From Ignelater luminosus (lineage: Eukaryota; Arthropoda; Insecta; Coleoptera; Elateridae), in NCBI GenBank assembly GCA_011009095.1, contig VTPC01091312.1, positions 113,045 through 177,044 of the forward strand: DNA of 64,000 nt. The letters are read 5' to 3'. Positions within the stretch are counted from its first letter, which is position 1. Each line of letters starts with the position of its first letter. The position numbers and the translations under genes are program-made. The notes under the pieces were generated by a model that saw nothing but the letters and a program-made list of their open reading frames with translations, was not told the DNA's origin and searched no databases. This document shows, piece after piece, positions 26,155 through 37,020 of the stretch.

Positions 26155-26897
26155 AATTAAATTATTCTGTAATCACAGCATTCTAGTTTTCGAATTTTAT
26201 TGTTATCAATTATTATCAATGAAATTGCGTAGATTTTTGCAAAACGTCAAACTGTTAGATTTTTATATAAATAGGCAATTAACCTGACCAAACCATGTCA
26301 ATATAGGACTGAGAAAAGCCCATACCAGAGTTGCCTCATTATATACAAGCAAGAGTCTCTGATGAATTTGATAAGCATCCAATTATAGAAGCTGAGCTAA
26401 ATCAAAAGCCTTTGCCTAAAATTGGGTGTGGTATACTATTGTAGCTACAAAAGCTTTATTTAGAGTACAACCTCAGAAATTCATAAAAGGAGAAGAAGGT
26501 AACGCAAATATGCTGGGGTGTAGCTTCTTAACATATTATTTTTCTAAAATGTACTTTTTAAATAAAAGTACAATTTGTTAACAAATTTATATAAAAATCG
26601 AATTTTACGAAGAATTGGTATGTATGAGAAAAAACTCCACAACGAAACACTTTACAAGGAAATGATTTACCGGCAAATAATCTACAAGGAAATAAATGGC
26701 ATCCAATATTCTATGACTCATCCTGGTTTATACAAAACTATCAACTTCATATTGAGTTAAAAGTGCCCTACTATAGATGAATTTAATCGCACGTACAAAA
26801 AAACCAATTAATACCACTAATGGTTAGATAATAGATACTTAACTTTTGAGCAATAGAGCCAAACTTGCAAGAGTATCAAGCTCTATAGCATTATACC

Positions 26898-26924
26898 AGG
26901 TGTATACCTATGAAATGAGACTTT
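26898..26924 (+). repeat. Mariner 2 left terminal inverted repeat
   Basis: 27 bp, an exact reverse complement of 28137-28163. Confidence 0.93.
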
Positions 26925-27066
26925 CAGCTATTAGACCACAGATGTCGCTAGGAGTATTTTTAAACTGTCCCAAATGTCTTATTTTTTTCGTCTGTCATCT
27001 GTCAACAATATTCAATTCATTGTTTGTGATGTTTCATACAACAACGCATTTTTTTCGCTCTTAAAA

Positions 27067-28092
27067 ATGTCGAATTTCGTGCCTTCAAACTACGATTTGC
27101 GGACATCGTTGATTTTCTGTTATCAATTGAAGAAAAACGCTTCTCAAGCTCATCAAATGCTTATAGAAGCTTACGGTGGACATGCTCTAAGCAGAGCACA
27201 GTGCTTCAGGTGGTTTGAAAAATTCCGAAGTGGTGATTTTAGCGTGGAGAACGAGGAACGTGGCCGGCCACCGAAAAAGTTTGAGGACACCGAATTGCAA
27301 GCATTGTTGAATGAAGATGATGGTCAAACGCAAGAAATGATGGCAGAGCAGTTGGGAATGACCCAAAAACCATTTGCAAACGTTTGAAAGACATGGGCAT
27401 GATTTTAAAGGTCGGAAGATGGGTGCCGCATGAACTGACTGAAAGGCAGCAAGAGAACCGAAAAACCACTTGTGAAATGCTGCTCTCCCGGTTCAAAAGG
27501 AAGTCTTTTTTGCATAGAATCGTTACGGGTGTATTTCTCCAATCCCAAGCGTAAACGATCGTACGGTCCGCCCGGCCACAAGCCAAAATCAACGGCCAAA
27601 CCAAATCGCTTCGGCCGCAAGGCAATGCTGTGTGTTTTCTGGGATCAGCATGGTATGATTTGGTACGAGCTATTAAAACCAGGTGAAACAGTTGACGGTG
27701 CACGCTACCAACGACAATTGGCCGATTTGAACAGCGCTATACACCGAAAACGCCCAGAATATGCCGATCGGCGTCACAAAGTAATTTTTCTTGATGACAA
27801 TGCACCACCACATCGAACAAGAGCGACCCGGGAATTGGTGGAGACGTACGATTGGGAACCGCTGGTGCATGCGGCTTACTCACCAGACTTGGCGCCTTCC
27901 GATTATCATTTGTTTGCATCGATGGGCCACGCGCTTTCCGAGCAGCGCTTCAATTCTCACGAAGAAGCCAAAAAATGGCTTGATGATTGGTTTGCGGCCA
28001 AAGACGGCCAATTTTTTTGGCGCGGCATTCACAAATTGCCTGAGAGATGGGTAAAATGTGTCGCTAGCGATGGCTATTATTTTGAAGATTAA
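27067..28092 (+). pseudogene. Mariner transposase (mauritiana type), first catalytic Asp deleted
   Basis: The ATG at 27067 opens MSNFVPSNYDLRTSLIFCY, the start typical of mauritiana-type mariners such as Mos1. The N-terminal helix-turn-helix part follows (HALSRAQCFRWFEKFRSGDF, then ERGRPPKKFED). A missing G near 27370 (MTQK^PF where MTQKaiC is expected) shifts the frame through KRLKDMGMILKVGRWVPHEL, TERQQENRKTTCEMLL and RKSFLHRIVTG. At 27531 about 14 bp are missing compared with the family pattern TGDEKWIYF, removing the Asp-Glu-Lys-Trp-Ile codons. The two lesions sum to 15 bp, so the original frame resumes at YFSNPKRK. The second and third catalytic Asp are present (FLDDNAPPH and YSPDLAPSD, 34 residues between). 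The gene ends normally at VASDGYYFED with TAA at 28090-28092. Confidence 0.93.
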
Positions 28093-28136
28093 ATTTGTAA
28101 CCATTTTTTGTTAATAAACGTTTAAAATTGAAAAAA

Positions 28137-28163
28137 AAAGTCTCATTTCATAGGTATACACCT
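28137..28163 (-). repeat. Mariner 2 right terminal inverted repeat
   Basis: 27 bp, an exact reverse complement of the left end. It follows an A-rich tract. Confidence 0.93.
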
Positions 28164-28168
28164 ATGTA

Positions 28169-30254
28169 TGTTACTTGTTACATTACGTAAAAGCAAAGAG
28201 CATTTTTGAACTTTGAAAGCACAGACCTTCTCAAAGACTGTGCCTATACTGTGTACCTCGACAATGTGCTATATCAGAAAAAACCTTTTCCCAAACTGTT
28301 TTACTTTAGGAAACAAGTAATTAATGTTTTCTTTTTGGTAGAAATGTTCAATGAATTCTAGATGCGGATGTTTAATTGTTAAAGGAGGTTTCATTAGTTA
28401 TGCCACTTTCTATATTTTGCTTCTACATAACAATAATCAAAAGTCTTGAAACTCTATATAATGTATGCATCCATCTTGTTAAAGCCGCATTTACAATATT
28501 TATTACTGTTGGATTCTTGTTTCCCTCTTGATTAAATTAGATACTTAAGATCCCGTTACCCTAACAATGTCTTTAGCAAATCAGTAGAATTTAGTGTTAT
28601 AAATTTGATTTCTTTAAATCACACCTACTTAATAAGTTCTTACAAATTTATGATTCATGCATTGAGCTATTCATCAAGATTTTTGCAGCGTAGACTTCTA
28701 AAATTAATTGCAAATTAAGAATATAAGAAAGCCTTGGTGTTCCTCTAGAATTATTTATATAAAATAGACAGCTGATTAGGTTCATTCCATTTTAAACTTT
28801 GGCGGAATTGAAAGAGGTTAATTATTTATGAAACAATAAATCCCCAAGCATTTGAAACCACCCTGTCAAAGCTAAAACGAAAACAATAATATCGAAAAAC
28901 ATCAAACAGTGATGAATGTTAAATTTGCATTTTCTATAATAAATCTCGATTAGAAAAAAAAAATAAAAAACTATTAATTAACATTAATGAATCACAAATT
29001 CATGCGATGTAAAATTAAAACACAAATTATCAACTGCTATACACCTGCATAATATCGATGTTTATCATATCAAAAATACTACGCATGATTCATTAATAAT
29101 TTATTAGATAACCATATCTGTATAATCCTGTTGACACTTTTTTCTCTAATAAAAATTTTCCAACAATTAACCACAATGATGAAACGATAGAAAAACATTT
29201 ATAATACAAATACGACGTAGAAACTAAAAAAAATGAATAATATTTTAAATTATTTCCAATAATTCCAGTTTGTCCTGTTTTTCGTGCTATAAATTACGCA
29301 TGCAAAAGTAAGGTAAGTATTTTAAATAGTTTTAATGTGTATAAAAGACTTTAAAGACCTTCATTTAACTACCGTAGCTTTTAATTTGTTTAATACCATA
29401 ACAATATATTAATATACGAATTTTTAATGATAATATTTAGAATATTCAAAGAGAAATTAAATTTAGAAATGTAAAATACCTAAAATGCTTTTACATGACC
29501 TAGTATCACAAATAAAAAGCTCTTAAAGTTCCAGATTTTGAGAAATAATTAAAAGTCAATAAAATAAGTTTGGATATTAGGATGTTAGTGAGAGTGTGAA
29601 AAGTTTTATGTATAAGAAATGTAGTAGTAGAGAAAGATTTTTTGAAAGTAGGTAAATATTCTCAAAAAGTGAATTTGGAATGTGTAAATCGTGTGGTGCA
29701 TTTCAAATATTATACCGAAAATTGGGCTTCTTAGAGTGTTAATGGGTTTAATACATAAGGTCATATTTGCAAGGCTTTTCATGTATTCAATCCTACAATT
29801 AATGTTATTTTTTATTTTGACCTCAACAATATACTTATAAGTAATTTGAATAAATTTAGATTAAAACTATATTTATAATTGGTATTAATTGCTTACATGG
29901 AAGTGATCTTGAAGTAATCAGTGTTGTGATCTAAAACGCCTTACATACTTCGTTAATATATCTACAATATGGAAGAAAATAAAATAACTAAAAATATTTC
30001 TTAAATTCCTTAGTGTTATTCACTGTTGCGTAATATAAAGCGACTGGTTTTCAAAATGATTTGATCTTTCACCTGAGATCTCATCAACTTTAATGAAAAT
30101 AATCTTATTGTTGCCCACAAAAATTTTAGTGAAAAGAATTCCCAATTACAACAGGTTAGAAATATTTTTCATAGCAACATTAGAAATTTCGAAAAACGTC
30201 TGGGAAAATAAACCGTTCTTACATGAAACACCAGGTAATTATTAGGTTTATAAA
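28169..30254. other. AT-rich non-coding DNA
   Basis: No gene or element seen. Confidence 0.55.
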
Positions 30255-30797
30255 GGGTGATCTTGAAATAGTTGGCCAAAAATTTGGAATTAACATAAAC
30301 TCGTTATAAGAATGAGAAAAGTTCCTGTAAACTGGTAGAAGTATATAAATTAGATTCCACGAGAAAATTGGTGTTTTTTATAATAAACATATCAAAAATC
30401 GCATCTGTATATTTTAAGTAGTTTTCAAGATATTGAGAAAAACCAAATTACTAGAAAAAAAGTTCTGGCATCCTCAGATGCGAGACGCTTCCTTTAAGGT
30501 GTAAATTCTAAAATTAGGAAAATTATAAATTTTTCCAATAGCATAACTGAACTTTCATCACATCAAGATAAAAATTTGTAGAATAGTTAGCACCTTATAG
30601 TAAAAATAACGTAAAAAATCTCATTTCAGTGTATTAAAAGTCATGCCCTAAATATTAAAAAACAAAACACTTTGAATGAAACTTTGCCACCCTGTATCTC
30701 GGAAACGGCGTACCTTACATATGTTTATAGGAACTTTTTCTCTTTCTTAAAACGAGTTTAATTTAATTCCAGATTTTGGCCGACTATTTCATCACGG
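30255..30797. mobile_element. MITE-like element with ~75-bp inverted ends
   Basis: The left arm (about 30255-30331, GGGTGATCTTGAAATAGTTG...) and right arm (about 30723-30797) are imperfect inverted repeats. The right arm read in reverse complement gives GTGATGAAATAGTCGGCCAA, then GGAATTAA, AAACTCGTT, GAGAAAA and AGTTCCTaTAAAC in the same order. The ~390-bp interior has no ORF. It contains CCACCCTGTATCTCGGAAAC near 30690, a phrase of a kind I associate with insect repeats. No clear target duplication was found, so the superfamily is undetermined. The arms could also form a long RNA hairpin if transcribed. Confidence 0.65.
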
Positions 30798-32885
30798 CTG
30801 GCCTACATAAATCACGTTTAAAGGGTAGCGAGTGTACGAGGACAGTCTCTTGCATCAATTTCTGAAGCACCTCAATTATCCCGAAAACAATCATCGCTAG
30901 AAAAAAAAATGAATAGAATCGATTTTGTAAAATATTTTGTTTACTTTAATTTTATATAGAGTGTATTTTGCTTAGATCGGCATTTTCCGAGATATTCACA
31001 AAAAACTGAAAAAAGTGAGAAAATTTACAGATTTTGCCCGCTACCCATGCGAGCTTACCAAGAAAGAGGAGCATAATCATGTCAAATGTCCTACAAAGTA
31101 TCAACACTTTTGTGAACTTTTCCTGGATAGCCCCCTTTTTGCCCTAATTTGACTGTGTTATATGTTATCAGTAGATTTACATTTTAGCCATTCATTTTTC
31201 TGTCAGCAATTACATTGTTCTAATCTTACCAATAAAAAATAAAAATTCCTGTAGATTTGCAAATTATGACATTATATTAGGTTATCACTGAGTCGAAACT
31301 GCAGCCTGGGTTTGCAAATCTAACCTTTATTGTATGATGACTAACTATAAAAGATTTGTTCTTACATATGTATTACTATAGTATAAAATGTACACATGGA
31401 ATCAAACCTGTTGACGTACTCAAGATCACGCAACTGGATTCGATTTGACTGTCCAACATGTAGAATGGAAAAAATCAAATCCTGTTGGAACCTTTGTAAT
31501 AGAAATGTTTTTCATTTTCTTTAAGTGAGATTTAGGTGCAACAATAGCTCTGAGAGTTATTTCAAGCGAAGCAAACATAATTTTGTCATTATTAAAATAT
31601 CATATTTTATTGCGCACAGAAGAGCACCAGTTCCATGCAAAACTAGAAATACAGGATAGCAAAACTTAGCAGCCCCGCCAAAAACAAATTTTTCAGAGTA
31701 TGGAGACGCAAAGCACAACCCTGTTTTTTGAAGATAACCAAATACCAATTATTTAGTAAGTGCTATACTTTTTGTTAGAAGAAATCGTTTTGTTAACTTA
31801 GTATTATAACCTACCAAAATCATGACTCATAAGCTTAACCAGATTTAATCTACATGGCAGTATCAGAAACTGTTGTGACCCCTGATTTTGCACTTTAGCG
31901 ATGCGAAACCATGATTGACTAACTTCATGGATATTGTATTAGTGAATCATGGAAAATAGTCTCCAAACCATAAACAGCAGACACCAGGATACGGGATTAG
32001 GGCTTTGGAAATGTTTATGGATTTTTACGCCAAGACGTAGAAATAACAAAAAAAAATTTGTTCATGTCAGTAATGACCGATTTGACAAGACATTCGACTT
32101 ATTACTTGCATCCAATAACACAAAGATGCTCAATACTTTTGAGCAAACTTTGAAAAACAGACCTCTTTTTTAAATTTTTATTTTATGGATCAGGATCTTT
32201 CCTTTGATTACCCAAATGCCGCCCTCTTTGATTGGCTGTCCTACACGCAAAGAGGCATCTGAATTCAAGCTGCTATAAATGATCAAATTATAAAATTGCA
32301 ATTGCTTAATTGCTTACATGTTTTGATTCGGTGACTAAATCCATTGTAAGATTATTTATTTAAAAAAACTGCAAAGATTCCATAGTTTCAAAAATAACAA
32401 TGATAGCTAACGCCATTCTTAGTAGGCAAATGTTTGCCAATACTTTTATACTAATTGTAAGAGAATAAGTAAACTCAAACGGAGACTAATACCCAAAACT
32501 TGATCTTTCTATGAATGATATTCAGAATATCTTTATAAAGTGTATTTCTATAGCTATAAAAATTTTTTATTCACAGATTAACAATAAAATATATGTAGGT
32601 GCAAGTAGTAAATAAAATGAATTCAATAAACTCGTTTCATGTGCCATTCACTTTAGCTGTTTTTATTCCTTTACATCTATTATATTTATATATTTTTGCA
32701 CGTACAAAATCCAAATTCAAAGAATGATCAACAAAACCATCTTATATTTATTCATATTTATATCCCGTACCTACCAAATATTTTTGATAATGAATACACC
32801 CATTGAATACTAAATTGCGCTTGGTCATTGCGCTTCCTTATAAATAATCAAATTTTTATTTAATTATCTTTTGCTAAATATTAAT
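30798..32885. other. Mostly AT-rich non-coding DNA
   Basis: The stretch 30798-31150 looks like further decayed repeat (cell-wide phrases such as 'CCCGAAAACAATC' and 'TTTTCCGAGATATTC') but no ends were found. The ORFs 31557-31748 (minus) and 31949-32173 (plus) show no recognisable domain. Confidence 0.4.
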
Positions 32886-33065
32886 GAAACTTACCTTAAT
32901 AACAGAAGTCAGATTTTAGAATGAATTGTAGTAGTTTACATGGAGCTCCACAGGGTTGAATTTTTGGTCCCTTATTGTTCACAGTAAATATTTTTAATAA
33001 TGAAACTGAAACAAATAGGAAAAAAAGTATTAAAATGCTGCTGATAAATCATTATGTTAAAAGTC
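32886..33065 (+). pseudogene. Non-LTR retrotransposon reverse transcriptase relic
   Basis: In plus-strand frames, YLNNRSQIL (32889 onward) is followed by HGAPQG-stop-IFGPLLF (32939-32980). This matches the conserved LINE motif GvPQGSiLGPLLF, with the Ser codon changed to TGA. About 60 bp later 'NAADKS' occupies the place of the YADDT catalytic motif, so one or both Asp are lost. The order matches the RT fingers and palm of Jockey/CR1-like LINEs. Nothing else of the element is recognisable. Confidence 0.6.
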
Positions 33066-35083
33066 ATAAATCTCATATTAATGTACTTGAATCCAATAGA
33101 AACTTATAACTTCGAAAGATATGTCCTTGTTTTATATGCTTTGCCATAAGTAATTGTGTTATTAAGTAGTAATTCTACTTTTAAGGTAGGTCTAACCAAG
33201 ATAGTTGTAGTGGGTTAAATGTAGCATAATTTCCTGTCTGTTCATATTGAACTGACACAATAAATAATTAACTTGTTTCTTGCCTACAAGAATAATGTCG
33301 GATGATATTTTCTCATAAACAATGTAGCATCTTGAATTGCAAAATAAAGGAAAATAATAATGAGAAAAACATAAAAAATTATTTATTCTAAATCAATAAT
33401 GGATAAAATGGAAATACAGCTTGCGGGTACGGTCTACATATAAATGCCGCTTTTACTTAACCTACACACGACCTTTGCTTATTAAATGCTCACGTTTTAT
33501 TTTTCTGAATTTAGTAATATAAAGAGAATCCATATAATTAAATTGAGCGGATATAATTTGTAATAGCTACTAGTTTTTACTATCCTTCTTTTTTGTTTTT
33601 TATAAAAGTAAATTTAACTAATAGACTTGTTTTTTACGCAACAATCTCTTGTTGACCCCTATGGCAGGAAACTGGTTAAATCTGAAACCTTTTTACCTAT
33701 AGAGAAGGCGAACTGTAATGACTGTGATTTATTTTAGATAGTATTCTGATATTGCTACTGTAAGGTTTTGCATATTTAGTGAAATATTTCATTTCAATAA
33801 TCTTACAATCTTAAAGCGTGTAATTTAAAGATCGTAAGAAAAGAGAATAAAATTAGACAAACGTCCTTGTCTAAATGTCAAAGGCATGCTAAATAAAATT
33901 AACATTGTAGTTTGTAAATAACGAAAGAAATATTTTTATACCTAATCAGAATAAAATATTATTATTATTATAATTAATAAATTGTATATGTTAGATAGTG
34001 TTATTAAAATATTATCACTTTATATAATTATTACAATCTAAAAATATTATTTACCCAAGGCCGAGTAATTAAACTTATCTACTAATTATTTAATAAATCG
34101 TTTCAGTTGAAAATGAATTTGACAAACGTGATGCAATTATTTGTAAATCGTTCCGCCGATAAAGTTTAAATAACCACAAGGCTGTGATGATAACTATTAT
34201 TAATAAATAATTTTATAGAAATATAAGTAATCTTTTAATTTGATTACGTATAAATTTAGCCTGAACTCTGAATACCAAATACTTGTTGCATAGATAACAA
34301 CTCGAAAAAAAATGCTCTGAAGTGAAACTAATAAATACGTAATCGACTGCAGTTTTTTATGATACCAAAAACTTTCTGAACAATAATTACTTGTTGAAGA
34401 AAGAGAAATAGAAAAGGATGTTATTTAAATCTTCAAGCTCTAGCTTGAGGTTTGAACAAAAAGAAGTTATTACTATAAACTATTAAGTATTTAGTTACAA
34501 GGTTCTAAAACATCTATATTGCCATTGAAAGTGAAACTTTAAAGTATTTGCAGAACTAATAATAGTTTGGAATAATTTTATTTAAGGCAAACAATAGCAT
34601 AAATTATATTTCTCTACATACATAAGATATATCGCATGTACCTGCAAATTTTTTTATTAGTAATATAAATATTTATACTCTACAATATTGTAAATGTAAA
34701 GAACCTTTTTGCAATTTAGATATTTTGGCAATGACAAATTTTATAATTTAAAAGATACATCTAGATGAATTTTTTAAGCGCAAAGACTGTACATATATTG
34801 CTATGGTATTAAAAATCACTGTCATGTATTTAATTATAAATCAGAGTTTTAGCATCGTGTGTTCAGAAATAATTTTGAAAGCATCAGATTATCAAAATAT
34901 GTTTCTAAATATTTTTATTTCTTGATACAAACACTCAGATTAGCAATGACAAGAACAAACACACAGTTCTATAACTCAACTGCTTTATTTTTATCCAAAA
35001 ATATAAGAAAAGTGTTAATTCTATAGGAGAGAAAACAATCGTTGTGGCCCTTACAAGAATTATCTTGCACAAATCAATTAAAT
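33066..35083. other. AT-rich non-coding DNA
   Basis: No gene or element seen. Confidence 0.55.
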
Positions 35084-35430
35084 TTAAAAGTTGTGTAAAA
35101 GCCTTTTCTGTGAACATTCTTTCAGATGCTCTTGAGATTTAATTGTATCAACTTTTATGTAGGGTTTATGTAGCCGTTCTTCGTCGGTCGGCTGCCACAC
35201 TAAAAAATCTTCAGCAAGCTTTAATTTAGGTTGAGATTTTAATTTAGAAGGCACTCTTGCTTTGTCTGTATAATTATAATATTTTTTCCGGGAATATTCC
35301 AGGGATCAGACATGCTATATGATTGATCATCAAGAATCAGAATTTTGTTAGGCACAGTTTTTAGCCACCTTTTCTTAATCTTGGGTATGCTTTGGACATG
35401 TGATACATCGATTTGCTCAAATATGCCTTA
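35084..35430 (-). pseudogene. Unidentified coding relic with one frameshift
   Basis: On the minus strand from about 35430 a continuous reading gives FEQIDVSHVQSIPKIKKRW, then PNKILILDDQ and DPWNIPGK. After a poly-A run near 35285 the frame shifts by one missing base to YYNYTDKARVPSKLK, LAEDFLVWQPTDEERL and KVDTIKSQEHLKECSQKRLL, stopping at TAA (35084-35086). Two adjoining segments of coding-like composition separated by a homopolymer indel suggest a dead gene or processed pseudogene. I do not recognise the family. Further minus-strand fragments near 35670-35750 (NGAMKRCEKELFAESVVQYY) may belong to the same relic. Confidence 0.4.
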
Positions 35431-36097
35431 TGCCAAAAAGTTTATTTCGACACGGTTTCGTCAATTTAAAGTAAAATTGTGTTTTTTGTACTTTTCAGTC
35501 TACAATTAAAAATGTCTATAACTCCTTTAATACTGAATATTGCCGAAATGGACTCTGTTTATTTTCGACTTGTAATGACCTACACTTTGGTGAAATATCA
35601 AATGTACGTTACGGGACGTACAGTCTGAATTTACTAGCTAATTGCTCCGTAAAATGCCTAACAGTACAATGCAGTGTTAATATAATACTGGACGACACTT
35701 TCAGCAAAGAGTTCTTTTTCACACCTCTTCATTGCACCGTTTTTAACTAAATCTGCATGTATTTGGCATTGGAGGACAGTTCAAGTGTCAACAACAAAAT
35801 TCATAGCTACCGCGACTTTAATGTAAACATTTGCCTGCTATGAGTTTAGCATTCAATCCATACTCTTTTTTTATTTAAAAGTCATGCTGCTGATTTGCGA
35901 TTTTTTAATATAAAGTAAGTACTCTGGACTATGCATAATATATAATTAAACTTGAAGAATAAACATTATTCAATGTTTTAAAAGAAAGATAACACTAACT
36001 TATTGCAGCTTTTTCTAATGTAATGACAGGGCATTCTCGCATATGTATGGAAGTTCCTTCACAGTCACATCTTCTGATAAATATGAATTACCACTTT
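35431..36097. other. Non-coding or unrecognised DNA
   Basis: Possible upstream fragments of the minus-strand relic near 35670-35750. Otherwise nothing is supported. Confidence 0.35.
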
Positions 36098-36253
36098 CTT
36101 GGTCGCTTTTATCTTGCAAGTATTTATAAAAATTATGGTTATTTCTCTTTTGCACAATTAATTATACCTTATCTTCCATGTTTTCAAAAAAAACTGAATC
36201 TTTTCATTGAAGCTTCTCATGTTATGGCATCATATCTAAAACATAATTACATT
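36098..36253 (+). repeat. Direct repeat, copy 1, flanking a LINE fragment
   Basis: CTTGGTCGCTTTTATCTTGC... is repeated at 36871-37020 at roughly 85% identity by eye. Both copies are open in one frame and give similar peptides (LGRFYLA-IYK-Y, then IPYL-CF, then IEAS-VM). This may reflect a short shared coding piece or simple AT-rich openness. Confidence 0.75.
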
Positions 36254-36256
36254 TGA

Positions 36257-36868
36257 TGACTACAGTGGGAATTGAATAAGCGTTTAGAAGATCTTGATTT
36301 GTGCCTACTAGCATCGAGTTTTCGTATTATGGAGGCAAAGTTGACGTATGTAAACGCGGAAGCAGCAAACATAGGAATGCATATAAATGTTGCCAAAACT
36401 ATGGAAATCCGAAATTTGAATCATTCAGCACTTCAACTAAACGGACAGGTTATTGAGAAGCAAGTGAAGGAATTTTGCTATCTTTTTAGTATGGTAACAA
36501 AGTATGGAGGAGAAGCAGGGACGTCGAGGGAAGGATTGGTAAGGCCAAGGGATCTTGCACAACTTTGACCCATATGGAGGTCGCAACAACTTCACTTATA
36601 AACAAAACTTTATATTTTTGACAGTAATGTCAAGTCGTCTTGCTGTATGGTTGCGAAACGTAGAAAGTAAACAGAGCCATAGGAAATAAATTGCAAGTTT
36701 TGTTTAATCGTTGCCTTAAGAATATAATAAGAATATGGTGGCCAGACACTATTACTAATGCTGAGCTCTGGCACAGAACGCATCAGATACTAAATAATAA
36801 ACAAGTTTTGGCACGGAGATGGAGGCAAATTGGTCACATGCTGAGACGAAAGCCAGAAAGAATATCTC
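36257..36868 (+). pseudogene. LINE reverse-transcriptase fragment lacking the FADD motif
   Basis: The frame 36272-36568 reads LNKRLEDLDLCLLASSFRIM, then AEAANIGMHINVAKTMEIR, LNGQVIEKQVKEFCYL and SMVTKYGG. This matches the palm-to-thumb part of insect endonuclease-reverse transcriptases. In that family LEDLD is normally followed by FADD (the catalytic Asp pair) and then LCLL. Here the four FADD codons are missing without a frame change. After a stop at 36566 the homology continues through frameshifts (PIWRSQQL, FDSNVKS) into 36691-36860: LQVLFNRCLKNIIRIWWPDT, then NAELWHRTHQI, and RRWRQIGHMLRRKPE. The element is truncated at both ends where the direct repeats begin. Confidence 0.85.
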
Positions 36869-36870
36869 TT

Positions 36871-37020
36871 CTTGGTCGCTTTTATCTTGCAAATATTTAT
36901 AAAAGTTATGATTTTTTCTGTTTTGTACAATTAACTATACCTTATCTTGCATGTTTTCGAATGAATGTTTCCATTGAAGCTTCTGATGTTATGACATTAT
37001 ATCTGAAAGGTAATTACATT
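36871..37020 (+). repeat. Direct repeat, copy 2, flanking a LINE fragment
   Basis: About 85% identical by eye to 36098-36253, same orientation. It begins right after the LINE fragment's last recognisable codons (RRKPE). Confidence 0.75.

Larger units (their letters stand above)
26896..28163 (+). mobile_element. Mariner transposon, mauritiana type (~1.27 kb)
   Basis: The left end 26898-26924 (AGGTGTATACCTATGAAATG...) is repeated exactly in reverse complement at 28137-28163, 27 bp on each side. On the left the element is preceded by TACC (26894-26897), so it probably starts at CC after a TA target. On the right the sequence after the repeat is ATGTA rather than GGTA. The last two bases of that end are therefore mutated or lost, and the target duplication is not clean there. 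The interior holds a Mos1-like transposase gene broken by two deletions. Confidence 0.93.

Noticed and set aside
27239..27703. 154-codon minus-strand ORF inside the second mariner
   Set aside because: It is the antisense shadow of the transposase gene.
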